A program made the translations under genes and the position numbers. A stretch of DNA of 10,995 bases from JBCBKZ01 sp039026975 (GTDB lineage: Bacteria > Bacteroidota > Bacteroidia > J057): contig JBCCLI010000212.1 in assembly GCA_039026975.1 (NCBI GenBank), forward strand, positions 1 through 10,995, written 5' to 3'. Of the stretch, positions 1-7,177 are shown piece by piece (position 1 is the stretch's first letter; each line of letters starts with the position of its first letter). A model generated the notes under the pieces. That model made no database searches and was not told the DNA's origin. It saw only the letters and a list, made by a program, of their open reading frames with translations.

Positions 1-3000
1 CCCAGACAATATATTTTCCTCAAACTGGCCTAAGCTAGCCTGCGCCCATCCTTCTTTATTATCTATGTGCATGAAAGAAGAGGTTCCCCAAAAACTGGGA
101 ACTGCCTCAGTGAGTCTCACACGCCAGAAATAGACCGTACTATCCAGGAATGAGATAGGCACTTCCCAGCTGACAAAATTGGCAGTACCTGTTAATTCTC
201 CAGACTGTCTAAGTAAAGGAGAATTAAACTCCTTGGTAGTGTCAATCTCAAACGCGTAGCCCACTTCCTCATCTCTACTCATAAAAAAGGCAGAGGCCCT
301 AAGTTCTACTGTTTCAGATCCCATGATAGAAAACTCCCTGGGAAAGAGGGTAGCCGGAATATTACCTGGTACTATGATGTTATAGAATAGCCTGTTATTT
401 GCTTCATTCAATTCTGAAATCTCACTCCCTGCATCTATAAATATCTCAAATACATTTTGCCCAGTAATCTCATTTCCTAGCGGATTTTGGAGCCAGAAGG
501 TTATCGTATCCTTCAAGATAGGTGCCGCTATTCTGAATACTGGATGAGAAATAATCTCTCCGCTTTCAATTCTCTGATCCATCTTGATATCAAAAGAATC
601 CTCTACAGCCCTGGCAAGATTATCTATGATGAGGGTTACCTCAAAGGAATCTTCTTGTGCATTGAAGTTTTGCTGGTCAAAAAGCACTCCACTTTCTTTA
701 ATCTCATAGTCTGGCTGGGCAGGAAAATACAGGGTTAAGGCTGGATCTCCCTGTAGATTAAGTTGTCGGGAGTGGTTTCTATACATGGTATTATTGAGAG
801 AATCAGTAAATATCTGATTGACCTCCCTTAATACATCTCCTATGGGTAGCCCGTTTCTCTCCTCCTTATAAAATTCATTATAGAATACTCTAGCATAGTC
901 TCTCAGAGGATTCAAGTATCCTGCACTGGAGTTCCCTATATAGCCTATAGATCCTTTTCTGCCTTCTAGCACCCATCTCTCTCCAAAACTTCTTCCTGCT
1001 GTAAAATCACCGCCATAACATCCCATGGCTATCATTAAAGGATACCGACCTGTGTTAGTGTATTCATTGGGTTCTCTGAGCGCTATATCCTGAATATTAG
1101 AGGTAGAGTGCCCAAAGAAGTGGATCAGCTTAGTTCCTCCTGACACTTCATCATGGTAAGAAGCTATATTCGGATCCCCTATGGTGTTACTAGATTTCTG
1201 AAAGTAGTGTGATATCCCTCCTACAGGTACATCCTCAAATCTGTTGATCATGAACTCAAAGCCACTGGAAATAGCGTTCTGTTCAGCGGCGTCAGCTCCT
1301 CCTCCCAGAAATACTCCCTCTTTCATCCACGGCTCCCAGGAAGTGCTTTCATATTCTATGACTTTTTGCAGAAACCTAAATCCTTCTTCATTATCATACA
1401 CATTTACCCTCCCTATGGCAGCTTCTGGATTCAGGTTGGGACTATTCGCATTGAAGTGGCCTATGAACTCATAATCTGTGGCAGGATACCCAAAAGTGGG
1501 AACCATGGTGGGATGTTCATCCCGAGTGAGAATTCTTCCCTTTCCCCATAGAAGAAAATACCTGGGTTTAATGGTCCAGTTATCTAAGGCATACTTACAA
1601 AACCGCTTCAAAGCCCAGGCAGTAACAGTCCCGTACCCATACTCATCATAAATTTGATCCACGTACACCACTTTGGCAGAGAGGGGGTTAGCCTGAGCAG
1701 TATCTCTGTAGGCTTTATATGCATTAGCAGAAGCTTCCAGACTGGGATGCGTAATAATAACAAACTCTGCTCCAAAAGAAGGGTCAAATAGCCTGGACAA
1801 TCTACTACTCTCTATCCTTGGCTTCTTGATGGCCTTATCCGTAGTAATCAATAAATCTCTTTTCCCCGGGAATCCCGGCACTACCACTTCCAGTTCTCCA
1901 TTGCCATTTATGAGCCCTTTTGACCGGACAGGGTTCACCATGTCTATCACATAGGCGGTATCCTGCCCAGCCACGTCTGCAAACTTAAAGTAGGCAGGGC
2001 CTGCTTTCTCCCAATCAGAAATGGTCAGCGTACTATCTCCGTCAAAGTCGGGTAAACGGTCATAAGTCAGTTCTGCCCAGCAAAGCTGATTATTATCTGT
2101 ATTAGCCTTCAGGGCATTAAATGTGAGGTCTGTAACCTCGCTAAGGCTAGCCTGGTAGTCCCGCTCATAGGTTTTTATGTAAACCTGTACGCCTGCCAGG
2201 GCCGTATCCAGGACTGCTCCATTGGGGTTATTGTTAAGGTCTACCCTGAGAATGTGCTGGGTGTTAGACCTACCAAATACCCTGGCCTTAAATTCAATAT
2301 TAGCGCCCGGTAAATTAGCAGGAGCTGGCGTAGATAAGGGTAGATTATACGGTCTGTTAAATTGAATAGATGGGCCACTATAGCCCTCTCCTGTCACATA
2401 GTCGCTATTCAGGGTATATTCTGCACTAAATGCGTTTGATCCTCCTACTATGTATACTGAGCCCTCCTCTCCAGGGTAGTAATCTCTTCTAGCCGTATAC
2501 TTAAATGACGTTTCTGGTGTATATAGGGAGTACAAAGGATCAAAGAAGTCGAAGTACCTTTTACCTGGAATGGTGGACCAGGTAAGGAAGTAGGCAGCTT
2601 CATCCGTATATAAGCTTACTCTTTTATTAGGTTGGAGATCTGTACGGTGTCTCCCTGTCAAGGGATCTCTGTACATGGCGGAATCCAGTCTTCCATCATT
2701 CCTTCTCCCTACAAATTCTAGGTAGGCTAACTGCCCATTAGCTTGCTTAGCTACATATATGGGGATTTCTACTCCTCTGTAATAAAGTTGAAAAAACTGG
2801 GGATTTACTTGCGAGACATCATAACCGGCTCCCTGTAAATCTGATTGACTCACTCTGTATAGGCCATCCTCATTTACTACCAACTTCACAAATGGCCTAT
2901 CAGCCTGATTTACATACCAACTGTTTCCGTAGTCAAAGCCTTGACCTATCAAGTTCATGGTAGACACCAGAAACAGAATATGATATAAAATGATTTTCTT

Positions 3001-3003
3001 CAT
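1..3003 (-). CDS. porU2: PorU2-like type IX secretion sortase, C25 peptidase (C-terminus cut off by window edge)
   Basis: Open reading frame of 1001 codons from an ATG at 3003 to the left edge with no stop, so the C-terminus lies outside the window. Residues 1-20 form a signal peptide, with likely cleavage near IG-Q21. The N-terminal beta-rich part (about 25-400) carries the PorU2-like pattern of GNSWY, EDGLYR, EIPIYV, YLEFVGRRNDG and TDEAAYFLTW. A gingipain-type C25 peptidase domain follows (about 410-760): it has FFGHS with candidate catalytic His632, AMGCYGGDF with candidate nucleophile Cys662, and ends at LQGDPAL (752-754 = GDP). A CARDB-like beta domain (about 775-880, ending in NEANN) and a fibronectin-like stretch come next. 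Known of the family: PorU is the T9SS sortase that cleaves C-terminal sorting domains and links cargo to lipopolysaccharide; PorU2 is a longer, poorly characterised relative. It lies directly downstream of a PorV-type gene. Being PorU2 rather than PorU is inferred from motif memory and the post-peptidase domains. Confidence 0.85.
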   Translation of the reverse strand, partial: MKKIILYHILFLVSTMNLIGQGFDYGNSWYVNQADRPFVKLVVNEDGLYRVSQSDLQGAGYDVSQVNPQFFQLYYRGVEIPIYVAKQANGQLAYLEFVGRRNDGRLDSAMYRDPLTGRHRTDLQPNKRVSLYTDEAAYFLTWSTIPGKRYFDFFDPLYSLYTPETSFKYTARRDYYPGEEGSVYIVGGSNAFSAEYTLNSDYVTGEGYSGPSIQFNRPYNLPLSTPAPANLPGANIEFKARVFGRSNTQHILRVDLNNNPNGAVLDTALAGVQVYIKTYERDYQASLSEVTDLTFNALKANTDNNQLCWAELTYDRLPDFDGDSTLTISDWEKAGPAYFKFADVAGQDTAYVIDMVNPVRSKGLINGNGELEVVVPGFPGKRDLLITTDKAIKKPRIESSRLSRLFDPSFGAEFVIITHPSLEASANAYKAYRDTAQANPLSAKVVYVDQIYDEYGYGTVTAWALKRFCKYALDNWTIKPRYFLLWGKGRILTRDEHPTMVPTFGYPATDYEFIGHFNANSPNLNPEAAIGRVNVYDNEEGFRFLQKVIEYESTSWEPWMKEGVFLGGGADAAEQNAISSGFEFMINRFEDVPVGGISHYFQKSSNTIGDPNIASYHDEVSGGTKLIHFFGHSTSNIQDIALREPNEYTNTGRYPLMIAMGCYGGDFTAGRSFGERWVLEGRKGSIGYIGNSSAGYLNPLRDYARVFYNEFYKEERNGLPIGDVLREVNQIFTDSLNNTMYRNHSRQLNLQGDPALTLYFPAQPDYEIKESGVLFDQQNFNAQEDSFEVTLIIDNLARAVEDSFDIKMDQRIESGEIISHPVFRIAAPILKDTITFWLQNPLGNEITGQNVFEIFIDAGSEISELNEANNRLFYNIIVPGNIPATLFPREFSIMGSETVELRASAFFMSRDEEVGYAFEIDTTKEFNSPLLRQSGELTGTANFVSWEVPISFLDSTVYFWRVRLTEAVPSFWGTSSFMHIDNKEGWAQASLGQFEENILSG

Positions 3004-3059
3004 AATTACTTCTTCCCTACTGTCAAGATTCCTTTAAGTAACCCTCAGGGCATCTTCAC

Positions 3060-4163
3060 TTATTCTAACATAAACTGAATAGAGACTACATGTGAATGTA
3101 GATTCTCCGAAAGGTTACCAATGTTAGCTAGTGCGTAATCTATCTTGAAAGAGTTGATAGCCACTCCTAAGCCTGCAGTGGGAAAAAAGCCTATATCATC
3201 TTCCCCCTCCAGGTTTTTTTCATTTTGGAGGTTATATGCGCCTAGGCGCAAAAAGGCAATGGGCTTTTTTTGGCTATTTAGATAGGCGAACTCCACCCCC
3301 GCATGTGGGTCCATACTTACATTTCCTACTCCTAGCAGGGAAGATCTCTCCCCATCAAAAAAGGTGTCATTATCTAATGCTACTAATAAATGAACCCTCC
3401 TGGACAGTACAAGGTTATAAGCTATCCCTAAGCGTAAAGATGGGGGTATTCTTAATATAGAATTACGGGGAACTTCATTTCCCGTATTAATAAATGCTTC
3501 CTCAAAAGTAGCGGTATTAAAAGTCCAGGCATTAAAGGTATTGGTGGCATCTTTTAACGCCGCTCCTAGCCTGAGGTTCCCTTTAGTGTAAGCTACTCCC
3601 AAATCTATCCCGAATCCCCAAGAGTTAGCAAACTCACCTGCTCCACGATAAATTACTTTTACTGAGCTCCCTATACTCAACCCTTCTATGTCTTTGGGTC
3701 TCCAGGCGTAACTGAGGAGAGTAGCAAAATCAGTAGAGGAGAAACTACTGACAGCATCATAGTTAAAAGAACCATCTTCCTTAACTAGATTCAAGGTATT
3801 AGGAATATCATCCACGCCTAATCTAATCAGAGTAATACCTAGTCGCTTATTTCCCTCTGAAGATAATGGAATGCTTACCGCTCCATAGTTATAGGTAGCT
3901 ATGTTAGCAAAGTAGGCTGCGTACATCAAGGCCACTTCTGTTTTAGCGAGGAGCTGCTCATGCTGAACCAGTCCTGCTGGATTCCAGTAGGCTGCCGTCA
4001 CATCCTGTGCAGCTGCAGTTTGGGCATTTCCCATACCAAACGCTCTTGCCCCTACGCCAATATTGAGAAAGTCATTCCCGTATTTTACTTCCTCAGCCTG
4101 TCCCAGGCAGCTCAGCACAAGAAGGTGTAGCCAGAGGGTAAGCGTTCCAACTTTCCTGAACAT
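3060..4163 (-). CDS. porV2: PorV/PorQ-family outer-membrane barrel protein (PorV2-like)
   Basis: Complete 367-residue protein. A hydrophobic signal peptide covers residues 1-23 (cleavage probably after GQA23; the Cys19 context is a poor lipobox). The mature N-terminus has the family signature FLNIGVGARAFGMGNA (32-47) followed by DVTAAYWNPAGL, the FadL-like start found in PorV and PorQ proteins. The remainder alternates polar and hydrophobic residues as in a beta-barrel and ends IQFMLE, with an aromatic residue near the C-terminus as in many outer-membrane proteins. Known of the family: PorV is the T9SS outer-membrane shuttle that carries cargo from the translocon to the PorU sortase in the attachment complex. 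Here it precedes the PorU2-like gene by 56 nt on the same strand, so it is probably the dedicated partner. No Shine-Dalgarno sequence is visible. It could be an ordinary PorV/PorQ paralogue; the porV2 symbol rests on the neighbour. Confidence 0.85.
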   Translation of the reverse strand: MFRKVGTLTLWLHLLVLSCLGQAEEVKYGNDFLNIGVGARAFGMGNAQTAAAQDVTAAYWNPAGLVQHEQLLAKTEVALMYAAYFANIATYNYGAVSIPLSSEGNKRLGITLIRLGVDDIPNTLNLVKEDGSFNYDAVSSFSSTDFATLLSYAWRPKDIEGLSIGSSVKVIYRGAGEFANSWGFGIDLGVAYTKGNLRLGAALKDATNTFNAWTFNTATFEEAFINTGNEVPRNSILRIPPSLRLGIAYNLVLSRRVHLLVALDNDTFFDGERSSLLGVGNVSMDPHAGVEFAYLNSQKKPIAFLRLGAYNLQNEKNLEGEDDIGFFPTAGLGVAINSFKIDYALANIGNLSENLHSHVVSIQFMLE

Positions 4164-4338
4164 AAATTTTCAGTTTCTTAGCTTGTAAAGCTATTCCAGA
4201 TTCCACGCTATTCAAATCCTAAAAAAGATTCATATTTACATACATGCTTAGCCTTTATCTCCCTATGAAGGAGACTAATTCTTATAAAGAATGACAGGGG
4301 AGAAAAGGGAATCAGATGTCAAGTAGCTGACAAATACG

Positions 4339-5034
4339 CTAGTAGGAGATCTCCACTAATTTACTGGAAAGTTTACTTAGAGCATGTGGATACCTCTCCG
4401 TAAGCCCTTCCTGGTATATCTCCAGCTCTCTAATGAAACGAACATCATGCAGGTAAGTATTATGATGAATCCCCACTTTTTGGAGTAAGTTTTCTATTAC
4501 TTTTACTAGATACTCCCACTCCGTGTAGTTATAGAGGAATTTTTTCTCAGCAAATTTCCAAAGGAAGGCGGCATAGCCAGGGAGGGGTTTCTTGCAGGCC
4601 CATTCCGTGAAGTACACAAGCTTCAGTATCTCTTTATTCTGGAAATGCTTATAGAAGGAATACAACAGCTCTGAATCTTTCAGAATTAAAATCCTGTCCA
4701 GAATTAACTCAAGTAATATATGCGCTACAAAAAAAGAGCGCTTTACCTGCTTTTCTCCAAATGTGTCTTTCAACTGCCTGGCTAAAAGCTGAGTTTCTGA
4801 CTTGAAGAAGTCAGAGCTATGGAATAAAGCATCCACTTCAAAGTGCCTGAGGATTCCATTATAGAAGCTCATCTGCTCGCGGGTAGCCTCATTTTCCATG
4901 ATAAGGGGGAGACGGGCTGCCTTTAATCTTGTCTTCCTATCATACACAGAAACTAGATCTGGCGTGGCGATACCCACAAAATACAGGCTCTCAGGATGTT
5001 CTCTATCGAGATAGAAGTGAGAAATAAGATTCAT
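4339..5034 (-). CDS. Conserved hypothetical helical protein, resembles acyl carrier protein phosphodiesterase (AcpH-like)
   Basis: I chose the ATG at 5034 (231 residues), because MNLISHFYLD is like the true N-terminus of AcpH-type proteins (MNFLAHLHLA in Escherichia coli). The frame is open to another ATG at 5106, which would add 24 residues rich in Phe, Ile and Cys. Visible motifs, numbered from the chosen start: His6 near the N-terminus, GIATPDLV (about 21-28), GILRHFEVDALFH (about 61-73) and FVAHILLELILDRIL. Their order and spacing of His and Asp recall the H...GNLLADF...GIHMHRRID...WDHFLSRHW pattern of AcpH, an HD-fold enzyme that removes phosphopantetheine from acyl carrier protein. The residues do not match closely enough to claim that activity. 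The protein is mostly helical with no membrane segment or signal peptide from the chosen start. It is co-oriented with the PorV/PorU2 genes but 175 nt away, so it may be a separate unit. Confidence 0.65.
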   Translation of the reverse strand: MNLISHFYLDREHPESLYFVGIATPDLVSVYDRKTRLKAARLPLIMENEATREQMSFYNGILRHFEVDALFHSSDFFKSETQLLARQLKDTFGEKQVKRSFFVAHILLELILDRILILKDSELLYSFYKHFQNKEILKLVYFTEWACKKPLPGYAAFLWKFAEKKFLYNYTEWEYLVKVIENLLQKVGIHHNTYLHDVRFIRELEIYQEGLTERYPHALSKLSSKLVEISY

Positions 5035-5119
5035 ACAATACAACAGGTTGGAAAGAGGGAACACAAAGATGCAAAAAATTCTATGTATCTCCTCACAGAA
5101 ATTCACTTTTCCGAAAACG

Positions 5120-5153
5120 TTTGCATTATAGTGTAAGGATTTCTTATGATTTG
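5120..5153 (+). promoter_or_regulatory. Candidate Bacteroidota promoter (distal) upstream of the peptide transporter
   Basis: A TTTG at 5120-5123 is followed after 21 nt by TATGATTTG (5145-5153), close to the Bacteroidota -33/-7 pattern TTTG...TAnnTTTG but with three rather than two bases between TA and TTTG. The long leader it would produce (about 150 nt) makes it less likely than the proximal candidate. Confidence 0.25.
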
Positions 5154-5167
5154 TCGTTTTCCCTCCA

Positions 5168-5199
5168 TTTGGTAGAATAGGCCTAAATTGATAGTTTTA
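5168..5199 (+). promoter_or_regulatory. Candidate Bacteroidota promoter (proximal) upstream of the peptide transporter
   Basis: TTTG at 5168-5171 is followed, after 20 nt, by TAGTTTTA (5192-5199). This agrees with the TTTG-N19-21-TAnnTTTG consensus of the Bacteroidota primary sigma factor except for the last base. Transcription would start near 5206, leaving a leader of about 105 nt before the ATG at 5312. The assignment is by consensus only. Confidence 0.4.
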
Positions 5200-5311
5200 T
5201 ACAGAACACATCTGAGTGTATACACCATCCTTCTCTTATTTATATCAGTAGGTAATGGAGGCTGGAAGCTGTTTTGTAAGTACCTCAGTCTAACAAACGT
5301 AATGCTTTAAC

Positions 5312-7066
5312 ATGTCACAAACCGCTCCCTTATCTATTAATGATCCATCACAGAAGACCATCCTGGGCCACCCGGTTGGTTTATTTGTTTTATTCTTCAC
5401 GGAAATGTGGGAAAGATTCAGCTACTATGGGATGAGAGCTATCCTCGTTCTCTTCCTGGTAAGTGAAGTAGCTGCAGGAGGATGGGCATGGCCACGTGAA
5501 GAAGCCCTCAGGCTTTACGGTCTATATACAGGCCTGGTCTATTTAACACCCATCATTGGGGGGCTGTTAGCAGATAGGCTACTCGGATTTAGGTGGGCAG
5601 TAGTGATAGGAGCTCTATTAATGACTTTGGGACATGCCTCTTTAGCATTTGAAACAGAAACTACTTTTTATGCAGGCCTAGGGCTTCTGATTATAGGAAA
5701 TGGCTTTTTCAAGCCTAACATCTCTTCTATTGTAGGAGAATTATACAAGAATAATGAAGTCAAGAAAGATGCCGCTTACACCATCTTTTACATGGGAATT
5801 AATGCCGGGGCCTTCCTCGGTATTTTGCTTTGTGGGTACTTTGGAGAAAAAGTAGGTTGGAGCTATGGATTCGGTATGGCCGGCATTTTTATGTTCCTGG
5901 GATTATTACAATTCTATTTTGGTCAGAATATCTTTGGGAAAATTGGGCTGGCTCCTTCCAAGCTGAAAGAAGAAGCAGATACTTCTGAGAATGGAAAAGC
6001 AGAAGAGAACATCCCAGCCTATGTGATAAGAGATAGATTAATTGTGATAGGTGTCTTCTCTTTCTTTACTATCTTTTTCTGGATGGCTTTTGAACAGGCA
6101 GGGGGTAGTATGACGATCTTTGCTAAAGACTACACCCAACGGATTCTTACCGGGGGACAAGCCACCATCTTCAAAATAGTCAATACCATTCTTACTGTAG
6201 GACCTCTAGCTATAGTTACTTGGCTCCTCTATCAGTTATTTTCCAGGACCATCAAAAAATATCCCGCCTCGGTAGTCTTCCTTGGCCTTAGTTTTGTGAT
6301 CATTTGGGGAGCTGCTATTTGGATGTTACAGAATGAGTTTAAAATGAAGGCTTATGATATTAGCTACGTAGTAGAAGGAAATGATGTGAATTCAACCTTA
6401 CGAGTTCCGCTAGAGTTACAGGCCGGAAATGAGATTACTATCATTGACTTAGACGGCCGGGGAAAGTTGAAATATATCCCTTCTGAAGATAAAGGAAATT
6501 ACGAGTCCGCTATCTCAGCTACTGTCGACAAAAAGATAGAAGGTCAAACAGAGGTTCCTGCCTCCTGGTTTGCCATATTAAATTCCTTCTTCATTATCAC
6601 CTTCGCGCCAGTATTTTCTAAAATTTGGGAGAGTAAATGGAATCCTTCCGGTCCTGTTAAATTTGGAATAGGACTGATTCTCCTTGGATTAGGATTTGCT
6701 GCTCTTGCCATTGGCGGAATGAATATCCCGAAAGGAGCAGAAACAGCCAGTGTCAGCTTATTCTTCCTCTGTTTTGCCTATCTACTTCATACCTTGGGAG
6801 AACTCTGTGTTTCTCCTGTAGGCTTATCCTTCGTAAGCAAGCTGGCTCCGGCCAAACTGGTAGGGATGATGTTTGGCGTGTGGTTCCTGGCCAACGCTAT
6901 TGCCAACTATTTAGCTGGTTTCTCAGGAAGTTTCATTGATAAAATTTCTGCTACTTATTCTATTTCAGGTTTCTTCCTGATTTTTACCTTGGTTCCAGTA
7001 GCTGCTGGCTTGGTCATGTTTGCCTTAAATCCGCTGCTTAAGCGCATGATGCATGGGGTAGAATAG
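5312..7066 (+). CDS. POT/PTR-family proton-dependent oligopeptide transporter
   Basis: Complete 584-residue inner-membrane protein of the major facilitator superfamily that would import di- and tripeptides with protons. Seen: GHPVGLFVLFFTEMWERFSYYGMR at the start of helix 1 holds the E-x-x-E-R proton-coupling motif (Glu31, Glu34, Arg35). The PTR2 segment NGFFKPNIS places the conserved helix-4 lysine at Lys134. IFYMGINAGAFLG, FFWMAFEQAGGS and HTLGELCVSPVGLS are the usual helix-5, helix-7 and helix-10 family signatures. Between hydrophobic segments, about residues 341-417 form a soluble, charged insertion, which I believe is common in the Bacteroidota branch of the family. The ATG at 5312 puts the helix-1 motif at the usual distance from the N-terminus; no Shine-Dalgarno sequence precedes it. 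The gene stands alone between a 205-nt divergent region and a strong stem-loop, so it is probably monocistronic. The exact peptide range cannot be read from sequence. Confidence 0.95.
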   Translation: MSQTAPLSINDPSQKTILGHPVGLFVLFFTEMWERFSYYGMRAILVLFLVSEVAAGGWAWPREEALRLYGLYTGLVYLTPIIGGLLADRLLGFRWAVVIGALLMTLGHASLAFETETTFYAGLGLLIIGNGFFKPNISSIVGELYKNNEVKKDAAYTIFYMGINAGAFLGILLCGYFGEKVGWSYGFGMAGIFMFLGLLQFYFGQNIFGKIGLAPSKLKEEADTSENGKAEENIPAYVIRDRLIVIGVFSFFTIFFWMAFEQAGGSMTIFAKDYTQRILTGGQATIFKIVNTILTVGPLAIVTWLLYQLFSRTIKKYPASVVFLGLSFVIIWGAAIWMLQNEFKMKAYDISYVVEGNDVNSTLRVPLELQAGNEITIIDLDGRGKLKYIPSEDKGNYESAISATVDKKIEGQTEVPASWFAILNSFFIITFAPVFSKIWESKWNPSGPVKFGIGLILLGLGFAALAIGGMNIPKGAETASVSLFFLCFAYLLHTLGELCVSPVGLSFVSKLAPAKLVGMMFGVWFLANAIANYLAGFSGSFIDKISATYSISGFFLIFTLVPVAAGLVMFALNPLLKRMMHGVE

Positions 7067-7088
7067 TATTCTCTTCATATAAAATATC

Positions 7089-7130
7089 AATCAGGTCTGA
7101 GTCTTTAATAGATTCAGGCCTGATTTATTT
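7089..7130 (+). terminator. Stem-loop terminator after the peptide transporter gene
   Basis: Arms 7089-7103 and 7111-7125 pair over 15 bp (two G-T wobbles, no bulges) around a 7-nt loop (TTTAATA), followed by a T-rich tail TATTT. It begins 22 nt after the stop codon at 7066. The stem is AT-moderate with a GGCCT-type core. It would isolate the transporter from the downstream cluster. The near-symmetry means it might also act weakly on the opposite strand. Confidence 0.75.
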
Positions 7131-7156
7131 CCATACCCAAAATTTTCTTAAGTTTA
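7124..7156 (+). promoter_or_regulatory. Weak candidate promoter for the downstream four-gene cluster
   Basis: TTTA (7124-7127) and TAAGTTTA (7149-7156) are separated by 21 nt and each differs from the Bacteroidota TTTG / TAnnTTTG elements at one fixed base. The start would fall near 7163, about 15 nt before the ATG at 7178. The -33 part overlaps the terminator tail. Support is weak; the cluster clearly needs some promoter after the terminator. Confidence 0.25.
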
Positions 7157-7177
7157 CTCAGAAGATAAGGCCGCTGC

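Noticed and set aside
487..1551. Short plus-strand frames at 487-738, 1244-1474 and 1366-1551
   Set aside because: They lie antisense inside the continuous PorU2-like reading frame, have no recognisable domain, and their composition is that of a reverse shadow.
3236..3460. Plus-strand frame of 74 codons
   Set aside because: Antisense to the PorV-type gene, which has clear family motifs.
4213..4221. Minus-strand TAGGATTTG as a -7 element for the PorV-type gene
   Set aside because: The spacing between TA and TTTG is one base too long and no TTTG occurs about 20 nt upstream.
4278..4292. Hairpin ATTCTT-ATA-AAGAAT in the gap between the AcpH-like and PorV-type genes
   Set aside because: A 6-bp AT-rich stem with a 3-nt loop is expected by chance in such DNA; no regulator site recognised.
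4317..4332. Inverted repeat TGTCA-AGTAGC-TGACA as a terminator for the AcpH-like gene
   Set aside because: The stem is only 5 bp and no clear T-run follows on the minus strand; too weak to annotate.
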